NCBI GenBank assembly: GCA_947625655.1
Contig: CANQPD010000004.1
Span: 1-64,000, forward strand
Length of the DNA: 64,000 bases
Source: an uncultured Dysosmobacter sp.
GTDB taxonomy: Bacteria > Bacillota > Clostridia > Oscillospirales > Oscillospiraceae
Direction: 5' to 3'
A model generated the notes under the pieces. It had not been told where the DNA came from. It did not search any database and worked only from the letters and a program-made list of their open reading frames with translations. The translations under genes were made by a program, and so were the position numbers. Position 1 is the stretch's first letter. Each line of letters begins with the position of its first letter. Positions 8,141 through 15,940 of this stretch are shown here, piece after piece.

Positions 8141-9421
8141 GTGACGATCCATGTCGTCCAGTCCGGCGAATCCGTCGGCTCCATCGCGGCCTATTACGGG
8201 GTGGACCCCGCCCGTCTGGCTGCCGACAATACCGTTCCCCCCGGCGGCGCCCTAGCGGTGGGCCAGACGCTGGTGATCCGCTTTCCCCGGCAGATCCACG
8301 CCGTAACCGGCGGCGAAACCCTGTCCTCCATTGCCGCCGCCTACGGCGTCACGGTCCGGCAGCTCTGGCGGAACAACTGGTCTCTTGGCGGCGGCGAGCT
8401 GCTCTCCCCGGGCCAGCCCCTGGTGATCTCTTATTTCGACGAAAAGCTGGGCTCCGCCGCCTTCAACGGCTATGCCTACCCCTACATCAGCGAGGATCTG
8501 CTGGCCGCCCAGCTCCCCTATCTCACCTACATGGCCCCCTTCACCTACGGCATCACCGCCGCCGGCGGCCTGCTGCCCCTGGAGGATGGCGCCATGCTCT
8601 CCGCCGCCCGCCGCCGGGGCACCCGCCCGGTGATGCATCTGTCCACCCTGACGGAATCCGGCCAGTTCGACACCCAGCGGGCCGAGCTGGTCCTGACGGA
8701 CAGCGCCGTCCAGGAACAGCTGCTCTCCCAGGTCCTGCAAACTGTTCTCCGCAAGGGCTACGCCGGTCTGGACGTGGATTTTGAATACCTCCCCGGCGCC
8801 CTGGCGGAGGCCTACGCCGCCTTTCTCGCCCGCCTCCGGCGGCTCCTTCACTCCCAGGGCCGCTTCCTCTGGGCGGCCCTGGCCCCCAAGACCTCCGCCG
8901 CCCAGCGGGGCCTTTTGTACGAGGGCCACAGCTACCCCGCCGTCGCCGCCGCCGTGGACGCGGTGCTTCTCATGACCTACGAATGGGGCTATACCGCCGG
9001 GCCGCCTATGGCCGTGGCCCCCATCCCCAACGTCCGGGCGGTGCTGGATTACGCCGTCACGGCGATCCCGCCGGAAAAGATCTTCCTGGGCGTCCCCAAC
9101 TATGGCTACGACTGGCCCCTTCCCTTCGTGCAGGGCGTCACCCGGGCCCAGTCCATCTCCAACCAGCGGGCCATTGAGCTGGCGGTGGAGCACAACATCG
9201 CCATCCAATACGACGAGACCGCCCAGTCCCCCTTCTTCCACTACACTGACGCCGCCGGTGCCGTCCACGAGGTCTGGTTTGAGGACGCCCGCAGCATGGA
9301 CGCCAAGCTGCGCCTCATCGCGGAGTACGGCTTCCGTGGCGCGGGTTTCTGGAACCTGATGCGCCCCTTCTCCCAGACCTGGCTGGTGCTGGATTCCCTG
9401 TACGACATCATGGACGGCTGA
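8141..9421 (+). CDS. LysM-LysM-GH18 spore cortex-lytic hydrolase (SleL/YaaH-like)
   Basis: A 426-residue protein with two N-terminal LysM peptidoglycan-binding repeats (about residues 3-48 and 53-97) and a glycoside hydrolase 18 domain from about residue 115 to the end. The catalytic strand reads GLDVDFEYL with the acid Glu near residue 216, matching the DxxDxDxE motif, and MTYEWGY lies further on. This is the architecture of SleL/YaaH, an N-acetylglucosaminidase that degrades cortex during germination of Bacillus and Clostridium spores. No signal peptide is seen, as expected for a protein made in the mother cell. The start is GTG with AAAGAGGTGA upstream. It marks the organism as a spore former. 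Confidence 0.9.
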   Translation: MTIHVVQSGESVGSIAAYYGVDPARLAADNTVPPGGALAVGQTLVIRFPRQIHAVTGGETLSSIAAAYGVTVRQLWRNNWSLGGGELLSPGQPLVISYFDEKLGSAAFNGYAYPYISEDLLAAQLPYLTYMAPFTYGITAAGGLLPLEDGAMLSAARRRGTRPVMHLSTLTESGQFDTQRAELVLTDSAVQEQLLSQVLQTVLRKGYAGLDVDFEYLPGALAEAYAAFLARLRRLLHSQGRFLWAALAPKTSAAQRGLLYEGHSYPAVAAAVDAVLLMTYEWGYTAGPPMAVAPIPNVRAVLDYAVTAIPPEKIFLGVPNYGYDWPLPFVQGVTRAQSISNQRAIELAVEHNIAIQYDETAQSPFFHYTDAAGAVHEVWFEDARSMDAKLRLIAEYGFRGAGFWNLMRPFSQTWLVLDSLYDIMDG

Positions 9422-9434
9422 CTGCCGTACCGCA

Positions 9435-9470
9435 AAAACTCCCGTGCCCTCAGGCACGGGAGTTTTTTAT
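9435..9470. terminator. Bidirectional terminator between converging genes
   Basis: Stem AACTCCCGTGCC/GGCACGGGAGTT flanked by an A-run and a T-run, so it can serve the hydrolase on the plus strand and the FNT gene on the minus strand. Confidence 0.9.
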
Positions 9471-10102
9471 TCGCCTTGCTCCGCCTGCCGCTTCAGTCTC
9501 CGGCACAGCGGGATGACACATCCGCCGCAGGCGTTGCCCAGGGTCATCACCAGCATATACAAAAGCGCCTTCCCGCTCCACATATTGGCGGCGGAAAAGT
9601 AAAACATATTCGCCACACAGTGCTCAAATCCACACAGGATGAACACGATGACGCCCATAAAGATCCCGATGTACTTCCCCACCTCATGGGGATTGTTTTT
9701 AAACCCGTCCACCGCAATAAACATCAATATATTGCAGAAAACAGACAGTATAAAAATCGAAACCAGGCTGTCGTCCAGCTTTGCCTGGCACAGCGCCGCC
9801 GCCTTTTCCGTGATTCCGGCGATGCGGGTCAGGCGGATGCCGTAGCCCACCAGGGCGGTGCCCGCCAGATTTCCCAGCCACACCGACAGCACAAAGCCCG
9901 TATAGGCCGGCGGCTGCTCGAACACATACCCGACCTTCCCCGTAAACAGGTTGAATCCAAAGGTGCAGATGGCAAACAGCCCCAGGCAGAAAAACACCGC
10001 CCCAGTCACCTTGTTCTCGCAGGAGAGGAACACCGTCCCTCCAATGCCAATACAGACGCCGCCTAAAATGGAATACAAAAAAGAAGCCGCCGCTTTTTTC
10101 AT
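9467..10102 (-). CDS. Formate/nitrite transporter (FNT) family channel
   Basis: A 211-residue membrane protein with six hydrophobic segments and family hallmarks, among them the N-terminal GGVCIGIGG segment, CGFEHCVANMFYF near residue 160 and TLGNACGG near residue 185. FNT channels move formate, nitrite, hydrosulfide or short-chain acids across the membrane. The ATG at 10102 has GGGAGGAG at the correct distance; the GTG six codons earlier overlaps that site. The gene is last in a minus-strand run and starts 14 bases after a 2-hydroxyacid dehydrogenase, so lactate or another hydroxyacid is a plausible but unproven substrate. Confidence 0.88.
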   Translation of the reverse strand: MKKAAASFLYSILGGVCIGIGGTVFLSCENKVTGAVFFCLGLFAICTFGFNLFTGKVGYVFEQPPAYTGFVLSVWLGNLAGTALVGYGIRLTRIAGITEKAAALCQAKLDDSLVSIFILSVFCNILMFIAVDGFKNNPHEVGKYIGIFMGVIVFILCGFEHCVANMFYFSAANMWSGKALLYMLVMTLGNACGGCVIPLCRRLKRQAEQGE

Positions 10103-10116
10103 CCTGTTCTCCTCCC

Positions 10117-11109
10117 TCACAGTCCGTTGACGATCCGGTTGGGCCGTTTTCCCGCCATCAGCAGCCCCAGGTCCTCGAACAGCATCCGGTACACATTCTC
10201 AAAAGACGACTGGGTAAGCCCTCCCTGATGGGGGCAGAGCACCACCCTGCCGGGGCACTCCTCCGCCAGCCGCACCAGCGGATGGTCCGCCGGCACCGGC
10301 TCCGGGTCATAGGCGTCCAGCGCCGCCCCCGCCAGATGGCCGGAGCGGATGGCCTCACACAGCGCCTCATCATCGATAACGGCCCCTCTGGCGGTATTCA
10401 CCAGATAGCTGCCCGGCTTCATCCGGGCCAGAAAGGCCCGGTCCACCATGTGGATGCTCTCGGCGGTGGCTGGCAGATGCAGGCTCACGATATCGCACCG
10501 CTCCGCCAGCTCCTCCAGGGGCAGATACTCCACACCGTATGCATGCTCCGTCTCCGGGCTTTTCCGGTGCCGGGCATAGTAATAGACCCTGCTGCCGTTG
10601 GCCCGCAGCCGCAGCGCCGTGGCCTGGCCGATGGCGCCGAAGCCCACCAGCCCCACCGTGGAGCAGCAGAGGTCCTTGGGCACGTCCCCCTCCAGGGCGC
10701 GCACCGCCTCGCCCTGCCGCCCGCACCGGACCATCCGTTCGCCCCACAGCGTCCGGTGCAGCAGCATGGACATCATCATCACCGCCTGCTCCGCCACGGG
10801 ACCGGCGTTGCACCCGGCGTTGTTGCACACATAGATGCCCCGCCGCCGGGCGGCCTCCAGGTCGATGCGGTCAAAGCCCACGCCCTCGCTGTGGATCATT
10901 TTCAAATGGGGCATCCGGGCGATCAGGCTCTCCCGCACCCAGGTCACCGGCGTCACGAACAGCGCCTCCGCGTCTCCGCCGGCGGCCAGCCATTCCTCCT
11001 CCGTCCCATCCCGGTCACAGAAAATCAGCTCCGCCGCCTGATAGGCCGGCGAATCCTTGGGGGCAAACCGGTCATAGCGGCCCTTGTGGGTCAGCACCAA
11101 AACCTTCAT
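10117..11109 (-). CDS. D-isomer-specific 2-hydroxyacid dehydrogenase
   Basis: The 330-residue enzyme reduces 2-oxoacids to D-2-hydroxyacids with NAD(P)H. The Rossmann dinucleotide motif is VGLVGFGAIGQATA (about residue 152). The catalytic Arg lies in NTARGAVIDD, the Glu in DAYDPEP, and the His in VLCPHQGG. The N-terminal catalytic half has the usual SEGVGFDRID segment. Substrate specificity (lactate, glycerate, phosphoglycerate, hydroxyisocaproate) cannot be settled. It lies 6 bases downstream of the AAA ATPase gene and 14 bases upstream of the FNT channel gene. Confidence 0.9.
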   Translation of the reverse strand: MKVLVLTHKGRYDRFAPKDSPAYQAAELIFCDRDGTEEEWLAAGGDAEALFVTPVTWVRESLIARMPHLKMIHSEGVGFDRIDLEAARRRGIYVCNNAGCNAGPVAEQAVMMMSMLLHRTLWGERMVRCGRQGEAVRALEGDVPKDLCCSTVGLVGFGAIGQATALRLRANGSRVYYYARHRKSPETEHAYGVEYLPLEELAERCDIVSLHLPATAESIHMVDRAFLARMKPGSYLVNTARGAVIDDEALCEAIRSGHLAGAALDAYDPEPVPADHPLVRLAEECPGRVVLCPHQGGLTQSSFENVYRMLFEDLGLLMAGKRPNRIVNGL

Positions 11110-11115
11110 CTGTTT

Positions 11116-12249
11116 TCAGTCCTTCTTCTTTGTGGTCTCTCTGGGGTCGCCGTAAGGCGGCGGCACAGCCCCCTCTTCCATGCCCCTGGCCGCCAGCACG
11201 TCCACCGGCGTAATTTTCATCAGATCCTCCCGCGTAACGCGCTCCATCCCCGCCAGCCGGTTGGCCTGATGCACCAGGATCTGTTCAAAAATATTCCGCA
11301 CGCCCCGGGCGTTGCCAAAGGAAACGGGGTCGGTATTCTCCTCCCGGATAAAGTCCCGCACCATCTCCGCCGCCTGCCCGTCCAGGGTATAGCAGCCCTT
11401 TTTGCACTGCATCTGGAAAATGCGCATCATCTCGTCGGCGCTGTAATCGTCGAAATGCAGAAAGCGGTTGAACCGGGACTCCAGACCGGGATTGGAGTGG
11501 ATGAAATCGTCCATCAGCCCGTCATAGCCCGCCGCGATGACCACCAGATCGTCCCGGTGGTCCTCCATGGCCTTCAAAAGGGTGTCGATGGCCTCCTGGC
11601 CGAAGTCGTTCTCCGCCCTGCCGTTCAAGGCGTAAGCCTCGTCGATGAACAGCACGCCGCCCAGGGCCTTCTCGATGACCTTGCCGGTCTTGATGGCCGT
11701 CTGCCCCACATACCCGGCCACCAGTCCGCTGCGGTCCACCTCCACCAGCTGCCCCTTGGACAAGATGCCCAGGCTGTAGTAAATACGGGCCATGATCCGG
11801 GCGATGGTGGTCTTGCCGGTGCCGGGGTTGCCGGAGAACACCATGTGCAGGCTCAAGTCCGTGACGGGTAGCCCGTTCTTCTCCCGCATCTGGTGCACCG
11901 TCACCATGTTGATGAGGTTCCGCACCTCTTTTTTCACAGCGTCCAGACCGATATACCCGTCCAGCTCCGCCTGCAGATCCTCGATCTTTTCAGGCGGCGG
12001 CGCCTCCGTCTCCGCCGCTCCTCCGCTGCCGTTCCCGGTGGAGGCTGCGGCATCGCCGACCTTCTTTTCCGGCGCCGCCGGCTTCGGCGTGCCCTCGCCG
12101 GCTCCCGCCGTCACATCCCCCTTCGGCGCCAGCGGCGCTCCCCAGAAGTCCGTCCCCATCCGGTTCAAATTGTGCTCCGTCATGGTGCGGATAACCTCCA
12201 GCTGCTGGAGGATGATCTCGTCTTTCTTGCTGATATGCTTCGGGTCCAT
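11116..12249 (-). CDS. CbxX/SpoVK-type AAA+ ATPase
   Basis: The 377-residue protein has a ~100-residue low-complexity Ala/Gly/Glu/Pro N-terminus, followed by a CbxX/CfxQ-type AAA+ module. It opens with LDGYIGLDAVKKEV, then Walker A GNPGTGKTT, Walker B VLFIDEAYAL and an arginine-finger region SRFNRFLHFDDY. Relatives include rubisco activase CbbX and sporulation SpoVK, but the client here is unknown. The ATG at 12249 has a GGGGTG site overlapping the stop of the preceding gene, which suggests coupling. Confidence 0.85.
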   Translation of the reverse strand: MDPKHISKKDEIILQQLEVIRTMTEHNLNRMGTDFWGAPLAPKGDVTAGAGEGTPKPAAPEKKVGDAAASTGNGSGGAAETEAPPPEKIEDLQAELDGYIGLDAVKKEVRNLINMVTVHQMREKNGLPVTDLSLHMVFSGNPGTGKTTIARIMARIYYSLGILSKGQLVEVDRSGLVAGYVGQTAIKTGKVIEKALGGVLFIDEAYALNGRAENDFGQEAIDTLLKAMEDHRDDLVVIAAGYDGLMDDFIHSNPGLESRFNRFLHFDDYSADEMMRIFQMQCKKGCYTLDGQAAEMVRDFIREENTDPVSFGNARGVRNIFEQILVHQANRLAGMERVTREDLMKITPVDVLAARGMEEGAVPPPYGDPRETTKKKD

Positions 12250-12254
12250 TGCCT

Positions 12255-12770
12255 TCACCCCTTCATCAGATCCGTATGGCTCAGCGCCCGGAACAGGCAC
12301 GATGCCACCAGCCCCGTCAGCGCCCCGGTAAACAGGGATACCACCAGCAGCACCGGCAGATAATAAAGCGGCGCCCCATTCCCCAGCGTCAGGACAGCCG
12401 CCGCCACCTGGCCGCAGTTATGGGCCGCCGCGCCGCCCACGGACACCCCGTAAACGGAGAGCCGCCGCAGCCGGGACAGCCCGATCATCACCGCCATGGC
12501 CGAAAAGCCCCCCAGCAGGGAAAAGAGCATGGCGTTCATATTTCCCGCGAACACCGCCCCCAGCACGCACCGGGCCAGCAGGATCAGCAGCGCCTGTCCC
12601 GGCCCCAGGGCGTACAGGGCAAACACCGTCACAATGTTGGCAAGCCCCAGCTTGATGCCGGGAATGGGGATGGCAAGCCCCAGCGGGATCTGGTTTTCCA
12701 TCACGGACAGCGCCAGCGCCAGGGTGGTCAGCACGCCGCACAGCGTCAGCTGTTTTGTCGTCAGTCTCAT
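12255..12770 (-). CDS. Gx transporter family membrane protein (Hpre_diP_synt_I)
   Basis: A 171-residue hydrophobic protein with about five membrane helices, including IPIPGIKLGLANIVT and CVLGAVFAGN. This matches the family once annotated as heptaprenyl diphosphate synthase component I and now grouped with ECF S-component-like Gx transporters. In Firmicutes such genes recur beside NusG domain II proteins and ApbE flavin transferases, exactly as here, which suggests uptake or export of a flavin-related or quinone-related molecule. That role is inferred from context. Confidence 0.8.
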   Translation of the reverse strand: MRLTTKQLTLCGVLTTLALALSVMENQIPLGLAIPIPGIKLGLANIVTVFALYALGPGQALLILLARCVLGAVFAGNMNAMLFSLLGGFSAMAVMIGLSRLRRLSVYGVSVGGAAAHNCGQVAAAVLTLGNGAPLYYLPVLLVVSLFTGALTGLVASCLFRALSHTDLMKG

Positions 12771-12779
12771 GGCCGCCCC

Positions 12780-13181
12780 CTATCCGATCACAATGTCCGG
12801 GGCTTCATTGTCCGCTGTTCCGCCCTCCAATTGAACAATAATCCGTCCCGGCAGGCACACGATGCTCTGCCCGCTCCGGGTGATGGTCCCGGTGTGGACG
12901 CAGTCCTGGGTGGGGCAGTCCGCCTCCCGGACCCGCACGCCCTCCGGCCCGAATTCCACCGTCAGCGTATAGCCGTTGCCGGAATAGACCCGCTCCCCGG
13001 CCCTGCCGTCCAGCGGGATGCGATCCGCTTCCGCGCCGTCCACGCTCACAACAGCCGTCAGCGCTTCCGTCCCGCCGCCCCGGCCCCAGACCGCCAGTGC
13101 GCAGCCCGCCGCCAGCAATATCACCGCCAGCACCACCAGCGCGTCCCAGCCGGTGGGCCGCAGTTCAGGAGACCGTCTCAT
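12780..13181 (-). CDS. NusG domain II-containing membrane-anchored protein
   Basis: The 133-residue protein has one N-terminal transmembrane helix (ALVVLAVILLAAG) and an extracytoplasmic beta-rich domain with VREADCPTQDCVHTG and QSIVCLPGRIIVQLEG, the signature of the NusG_II family, including the CPxxxC pair. The ATG at 13181 overlaps the end of apbE by 17 bases. Members sit in gene clusters with ApbE and Rnf-like electron-transfer proteins; the molecular role is not established. Confidence 0.85.
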   Translation of the reverse strand: MRRSPELRPTGWDALVVLAVILLAAGCALAVWGRGGGTEALTAVVSVDGAEADRIPLDGRAGERVYSGNGYTLTVEFGPEGVRVREADCPTQDCVHTGTITRSGQSIVCLPGRIIVQLEGGTADNEAPDIVIG

Positions 13182-14244
13182 AGCTGTACCCACTGGCCTC
13201 GTCCGGGGCAAACACATCGGCGATGCCCTCGGTCACCACCACGCGCCCGTCCGCTGTCACCAGCACCAGATCAAAGTCATAGCCGCTGGTTCTCCAAAAT
13301 TCCAGGGCCTTTTCCTCCCCCATGACAAACAGGGCGGTGGACAGGGCGTCGCACATGGTGCCCTGTCCCGGCAGGCCGCCGTTCCCCTCCCGGTCACAGT
13401 CCGCCACCACCGTGACGGAGGTCAGCCCGCTGTCCGCCGGATACCCGGTGGCCGGGTCAATGATGTGGTGATACCGTTTGCCGTTTTCCTCAAAATACCG
13501 CTGATATCCGCCGGAGGTCACCGCAAACGCGTCCTTCAGGCTCAGATACCCCGCAAACCCGTCGGCCATGTCCGGCCGGGCCGGGTCCTGGATGCCCACC
13601 AGCCAGGGCGTGCCGTCAGGCCGGTCCCCCCAGGCCAGCACATTGCCCCCCAGGCTGACGGTGGCCCGGGGAACGCCGTTCTCCTCCAAAATCTCCGCGA
13701 TCCGGTCGGTGACATAGCCCTTGGCGATGCCCCCCAGGTCGATCCGGGTCCCCTCGTCCAGCCACGCACTGTCCGCGGTTTCGGCGTGGACATGCTCCAT
13801 CCCCACATGGGTCAGCAGCTCGTCCAATTCCGTCTGGCCGGGCACCCGGTACGCGTCCTCCGTAAAGCCCCAGGCGGAGACCACCGGGGCGATGGAGATG
13901 TCAAAGGCCCCGCCGGTCACCTCGCTGTACAGCCCGGCGGCGTTCAGCAGCCGCAAAACCTCGCCGTCCACCGTCACCGGCTGGCCTCCGGCGTCATTCA
14001 GGGCGGACACCTGGCTGCCCGCGTCCGTCCGGGACAGCAGCGCCTCCAGCCGCCGCACCTCGTCCTCCGCGGCATAGGCGGCGTGGGTGCTTTTCTCTCC
14101 ATAGATTTTGAAGATCATCACCGTGTCCATGGCGATGACCTGGATGCTCTCCTGGGCCGTATCCGGGTCGGCGGGCTCCATCCCGCAGCCGGTCAGCCCC
14201 GCCAGCACCGCCAGCGCCGCCACCAGCGCCATCAAACGTCTCAT
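13165..14244 (-). CDS. apbE: FAD:protein FMN transferase (ApbE) lipoprotein
   Basis: A 359-residue enzyme that attaches FMN from FAD to a Thr/Ser of target redox proteins outside the membrane. It has a lipoprotein signal with lipobox LAGLTGC, then the family motifs: DTVMIFKIYG, GGAFDISIAPVV, DLGGIAKGYVTD, and HIIDPATGYPAD for Mg/FAD binding, with the acidic metal site in GTMCDALSTALFV. No evident FMN acceptor protein (RnfG/NqrC-like) is nearby in the window. It is first in a six-gene run reading to 9467. Confidence 0.93.
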   Translation of the reverse strand: MRRLMALVAALAVLAGLTGCGMEPADPDTAQESIQVIAMDTVMIFKIYGEKSTHAAYAAEDEVRRLEALLSRTDAGSQVSALNDAGGQPVTVDGEVLRLLNAAGLYSEVTGGAFDISIAPVVSAWGFTEDAYRVPGQTELDELLTHVGMEHVHAETADSAWLDEGTRIDLGGIAKGYVTDRIAEILEENGVPRATVSLGGNVLAWGDRPDGTPWLVGIQDPARPDMADGFAGYLSLKDAFAVTSGGYQRYFEENGKRYHHIIDPATGYPADSGLTSVTVVADCDREGNGGLPGQGTMCDALSTALFVMGEEKALEFWRTSGYDFDLVLVTADGRVVVTEGIADVFAPDEASGYSYETVS

Positions 14245-14360
14245 AGCCGTATCCCGCTTTCTTTTTTCACATAATAAGGTAGTATAACACGCCCCGCGCC
14301 ACTTCTCAACCTGGAATCCGCCTTCCGGGGGAAAAAGTTAAAAAGCCCTCGCAGTTGCCC

Positions 14361-14389
14361 TTGCAAATGCAGTGAAAGTCTGCTATACT
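14361..14389 (+). promoter_or_regulatory. Sigma-A promoter
   Basis: TTGCAA (14361-14366), a 17-base spacer, and TATACT (14384-14389). It drives the membrane protein gene at 14467 and supports that internal start over an ATG at the predicted transcription start. Confidence 0.8.
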
Positions 14390-14466
14390 ATCAAGGAATG
14401 TCAGCGGTGGAGCCTTCCGCCGCCAAATTATCTTCAAACGAACACCACCTTGGAGGTCATTATAAT

Positions 14467-15210
14467 ATGGCGAAAAATTCAAACAGCAAGGCCAAGCCGG
14501 TCAAGCGGGACGAGCCCATGAACAGTGCCATGAAGCTCTTCCTGGCCGGATGCGTCGCTGAGTTATACCTGCTGGTCATCCGCCGCTGCTACGCCAACGG
14601 CACCGCCCAGCAGCAGATCGATTGGTATGACAAGTATCTCAACATCCTGATGGGTGCCGGAGCGGCGGTTTTCGCCGTTGGCGTGATTCTGAGCCTTCTG
14701 TGGAAGGCCGACCGCAAAAAGCGGGCCGCCGGCTGGTCCGTCACCGCCGCCGGCGCCTTTGTCGCCCTCTCCAGCTTCCTGATCCGCTGGAACGTGGGCA
14801 CGCTGACGCTTCTGACCGTGGCGGTCCCCGTGGCCATGCTGCTGGGGGTCCTCTGGAGCCTGTACGACCGTGAATGCGCCCTGTCCCTGACGATCCTCGG
14901 CGTTTCGCTGATCGCTTTGTGGGTCTGCCGCCGGGAGGCGGGCAGCATCTACCTGGGGACCTATGTGAAGCTGGCCGCCGGGGCCTATATCATCCTGCTG
15001 GCCGTGGTCGCTTTCCTGACCAAAAGCGGCAGGCTGGGCAAGCTCCTCCCCCCCAAGGCGGATCCCCTTCCCGTCTACGTGGCCTGCGGCCTGTCCGCCG
15101 CCGCCGTGGCCGCGGCCCTCTTCAGCACCGTTATCGCGTATTACACCATGTGGGCGCTGGGCATGGTGGTCTTTGGCCTGGCTGTGTACTACACCGTCAA
15201 ACAGCTGTAA
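14467..15210 (+). CDS. Uncharacterised integral membrane protein
   Basis: A 247-residue protein with a short basic N-terminal tail and seven or so hydrophobic segments, with no recognisable family motif to my eye. The ATG at 14467 follows TTGGAGGT by ten bases and lies 70 bases after a good promoter; the longer frame starts almost at the transcription start. It is monocistronic, ending at a terminator. Its function is unknown; homologues, if any, would be Oscillospiraceae membrane proteins of unknown role. Confidence 0.75.
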   Translation: MAKNSNSKAKPVKRDEPMNSAMKLFLAGCVAELYLLVIRRCYANGTAQQQIDWYDKYLNILMGAGAAVFAVGVILSLLWKADRKKRAAGWSVTAAGAFVALSSFLIRWNVGTLTLLTVAVPVAMLLGVLWSLYDRECALSLTILGVSLIALWVCRREAGSIYLGTYVKLAAGAYIILLAVVAFLTKSGRLGKLLPPKADPLPVYVACGLSAAAVAAALFSTVIAYYTMWALGMVVFGLAVYYTVKQL

Positions 15211-15221
15211 ACCGTTCAAAA

Positions 15222-15252
15222 AAGCAGGACCGTCTCAGACGGTCCTGCTTTC
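15222..15252 (+). terminator. Stem-loop left of repeat copy 2
   Basis: Perfect stem GCAGGACCGTC/GACGGTCCTGC with loop TCA. The same 25 bases recur at 15531-15555 right of the repeat, where the T-run is found. Confidence 0.85.
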
Positions 15253-15527
15253 AGCTTATCGAAAAAAACCTGTTTGGAAAAAGGCGTTCCGATTCGCAGG
15301 GGGAGTACGAGGGGGCGGGAGCCCCTTCGTGTTGAATCGAATGCCTGCAAAAGAGCTGCGGCAGCAGCCCGTTGCGCCGCGAAGCGGCTGGCTGCACATC
15401 TCTCCGTGCAGTCTGCCGAGGCCCGTTCCTTTGGGCCGAGGCTGCTTTTTGGGATGCGAAGCAGACAAAAAAGCGAGGCATTGTTCAGGCTGTCGAAAAA
15501 GTCCGCCGGACTTTTTCGACAGCCTGA
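15251..15527. repeat. Hairpin-packed interspersed repeat, copy 2
   Basis: The 277-bp sister of 4095-4373, with the same order of stem-loops and the same imperfect terminal inverted repeats (TCAGCTTATCGAAAAA on the left; the right end is a hairpin around AAAAAGTCC/GGACTTTTT). Differences between copies are often compensatory: AGTCCAGCGGACT in copy 1 becomes AGTCCGCCGGACT in copy 2, and a T/A pair in the right stem becomes C/G, so folded RNA or cruciform structure seems to be under selection. It is bracketed by two identical 25-bp terminator stems, which looks like a target duplication. Confidence 0.88.
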
Positions 15528-15528
15528 A

Positions 15529-15562
15529 CGCAGGACCGTCTCAGACGGTCCTGCGTTTTTTA
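15529..15562 (+). terminator. Terminator right of repeat copy 2
   Basis: Identical 25-bp stem-loop to the one at the left side of the repeat, here followed by GTTTTTTAT, so this copy is the working terminator. Confidence 0.9.
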
Positions 15563-15928
15563 TATCTCCGCCAGCCGCTCAACGGCCTCCCGCTCGTCCG
15601 CGGTAAACAGCACATCCGTGCCCCGGCGGTTGCTCTCCCGGATAAAATCCTGAAGGGGCTTGCTGGTATAGTGGCTGAAGTCGCCGTAAATAGCGCATTT
15701 CACGCCGTAATTGGTAAACTTTTGCAGAATCTCTCCCGCAAGGCCGGTGCTGAGGATGAAAAAATCCTCCGTCAGCGCCTCCTTTTGCACGGCAATGCGC
15801 TCTGTCCCGCACGCATATTTTGCTGCCATCATCGCATCCAACGCCGACTGCGCATCCGTGATGACCGCCGTCTTACTCCTGATCACCGCCACGGCCCTGC
15901 CGTTGGCGGCGGCTGCTTTTTCATACAT
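15560..15928 (-). CDS. DUF4180 domain protein
   Basis: A 122-residue soluble protein recognisable as the DUF4180 family by ITDAQSALDAMM, KEALTEDFFILSTGLAGEILQKF and YGVKCAIYGDFS motifs. No function is established for the family. The start ATG at 15928 follows AAGGGAG, and the gene begins 12 bases after the DUF4127 gene, so the two are likely co-transcribed. Its end touches the terminator of the convergent repeat region. Confidence 0.85.
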   Translation of the reverse strand: MYEKAAAANGRAVAVIRSKTAVITDAQSALDAMMAAKYACGTERIAVQKEALTEDFFILSTGLAGEILQKFTNYGVKCAIYGDFSHYTSKPLQDFIRESNRRGTDVLFTADEREAVERLAEI

Positions 15929-15940
15929 ATGAAAACTCCC

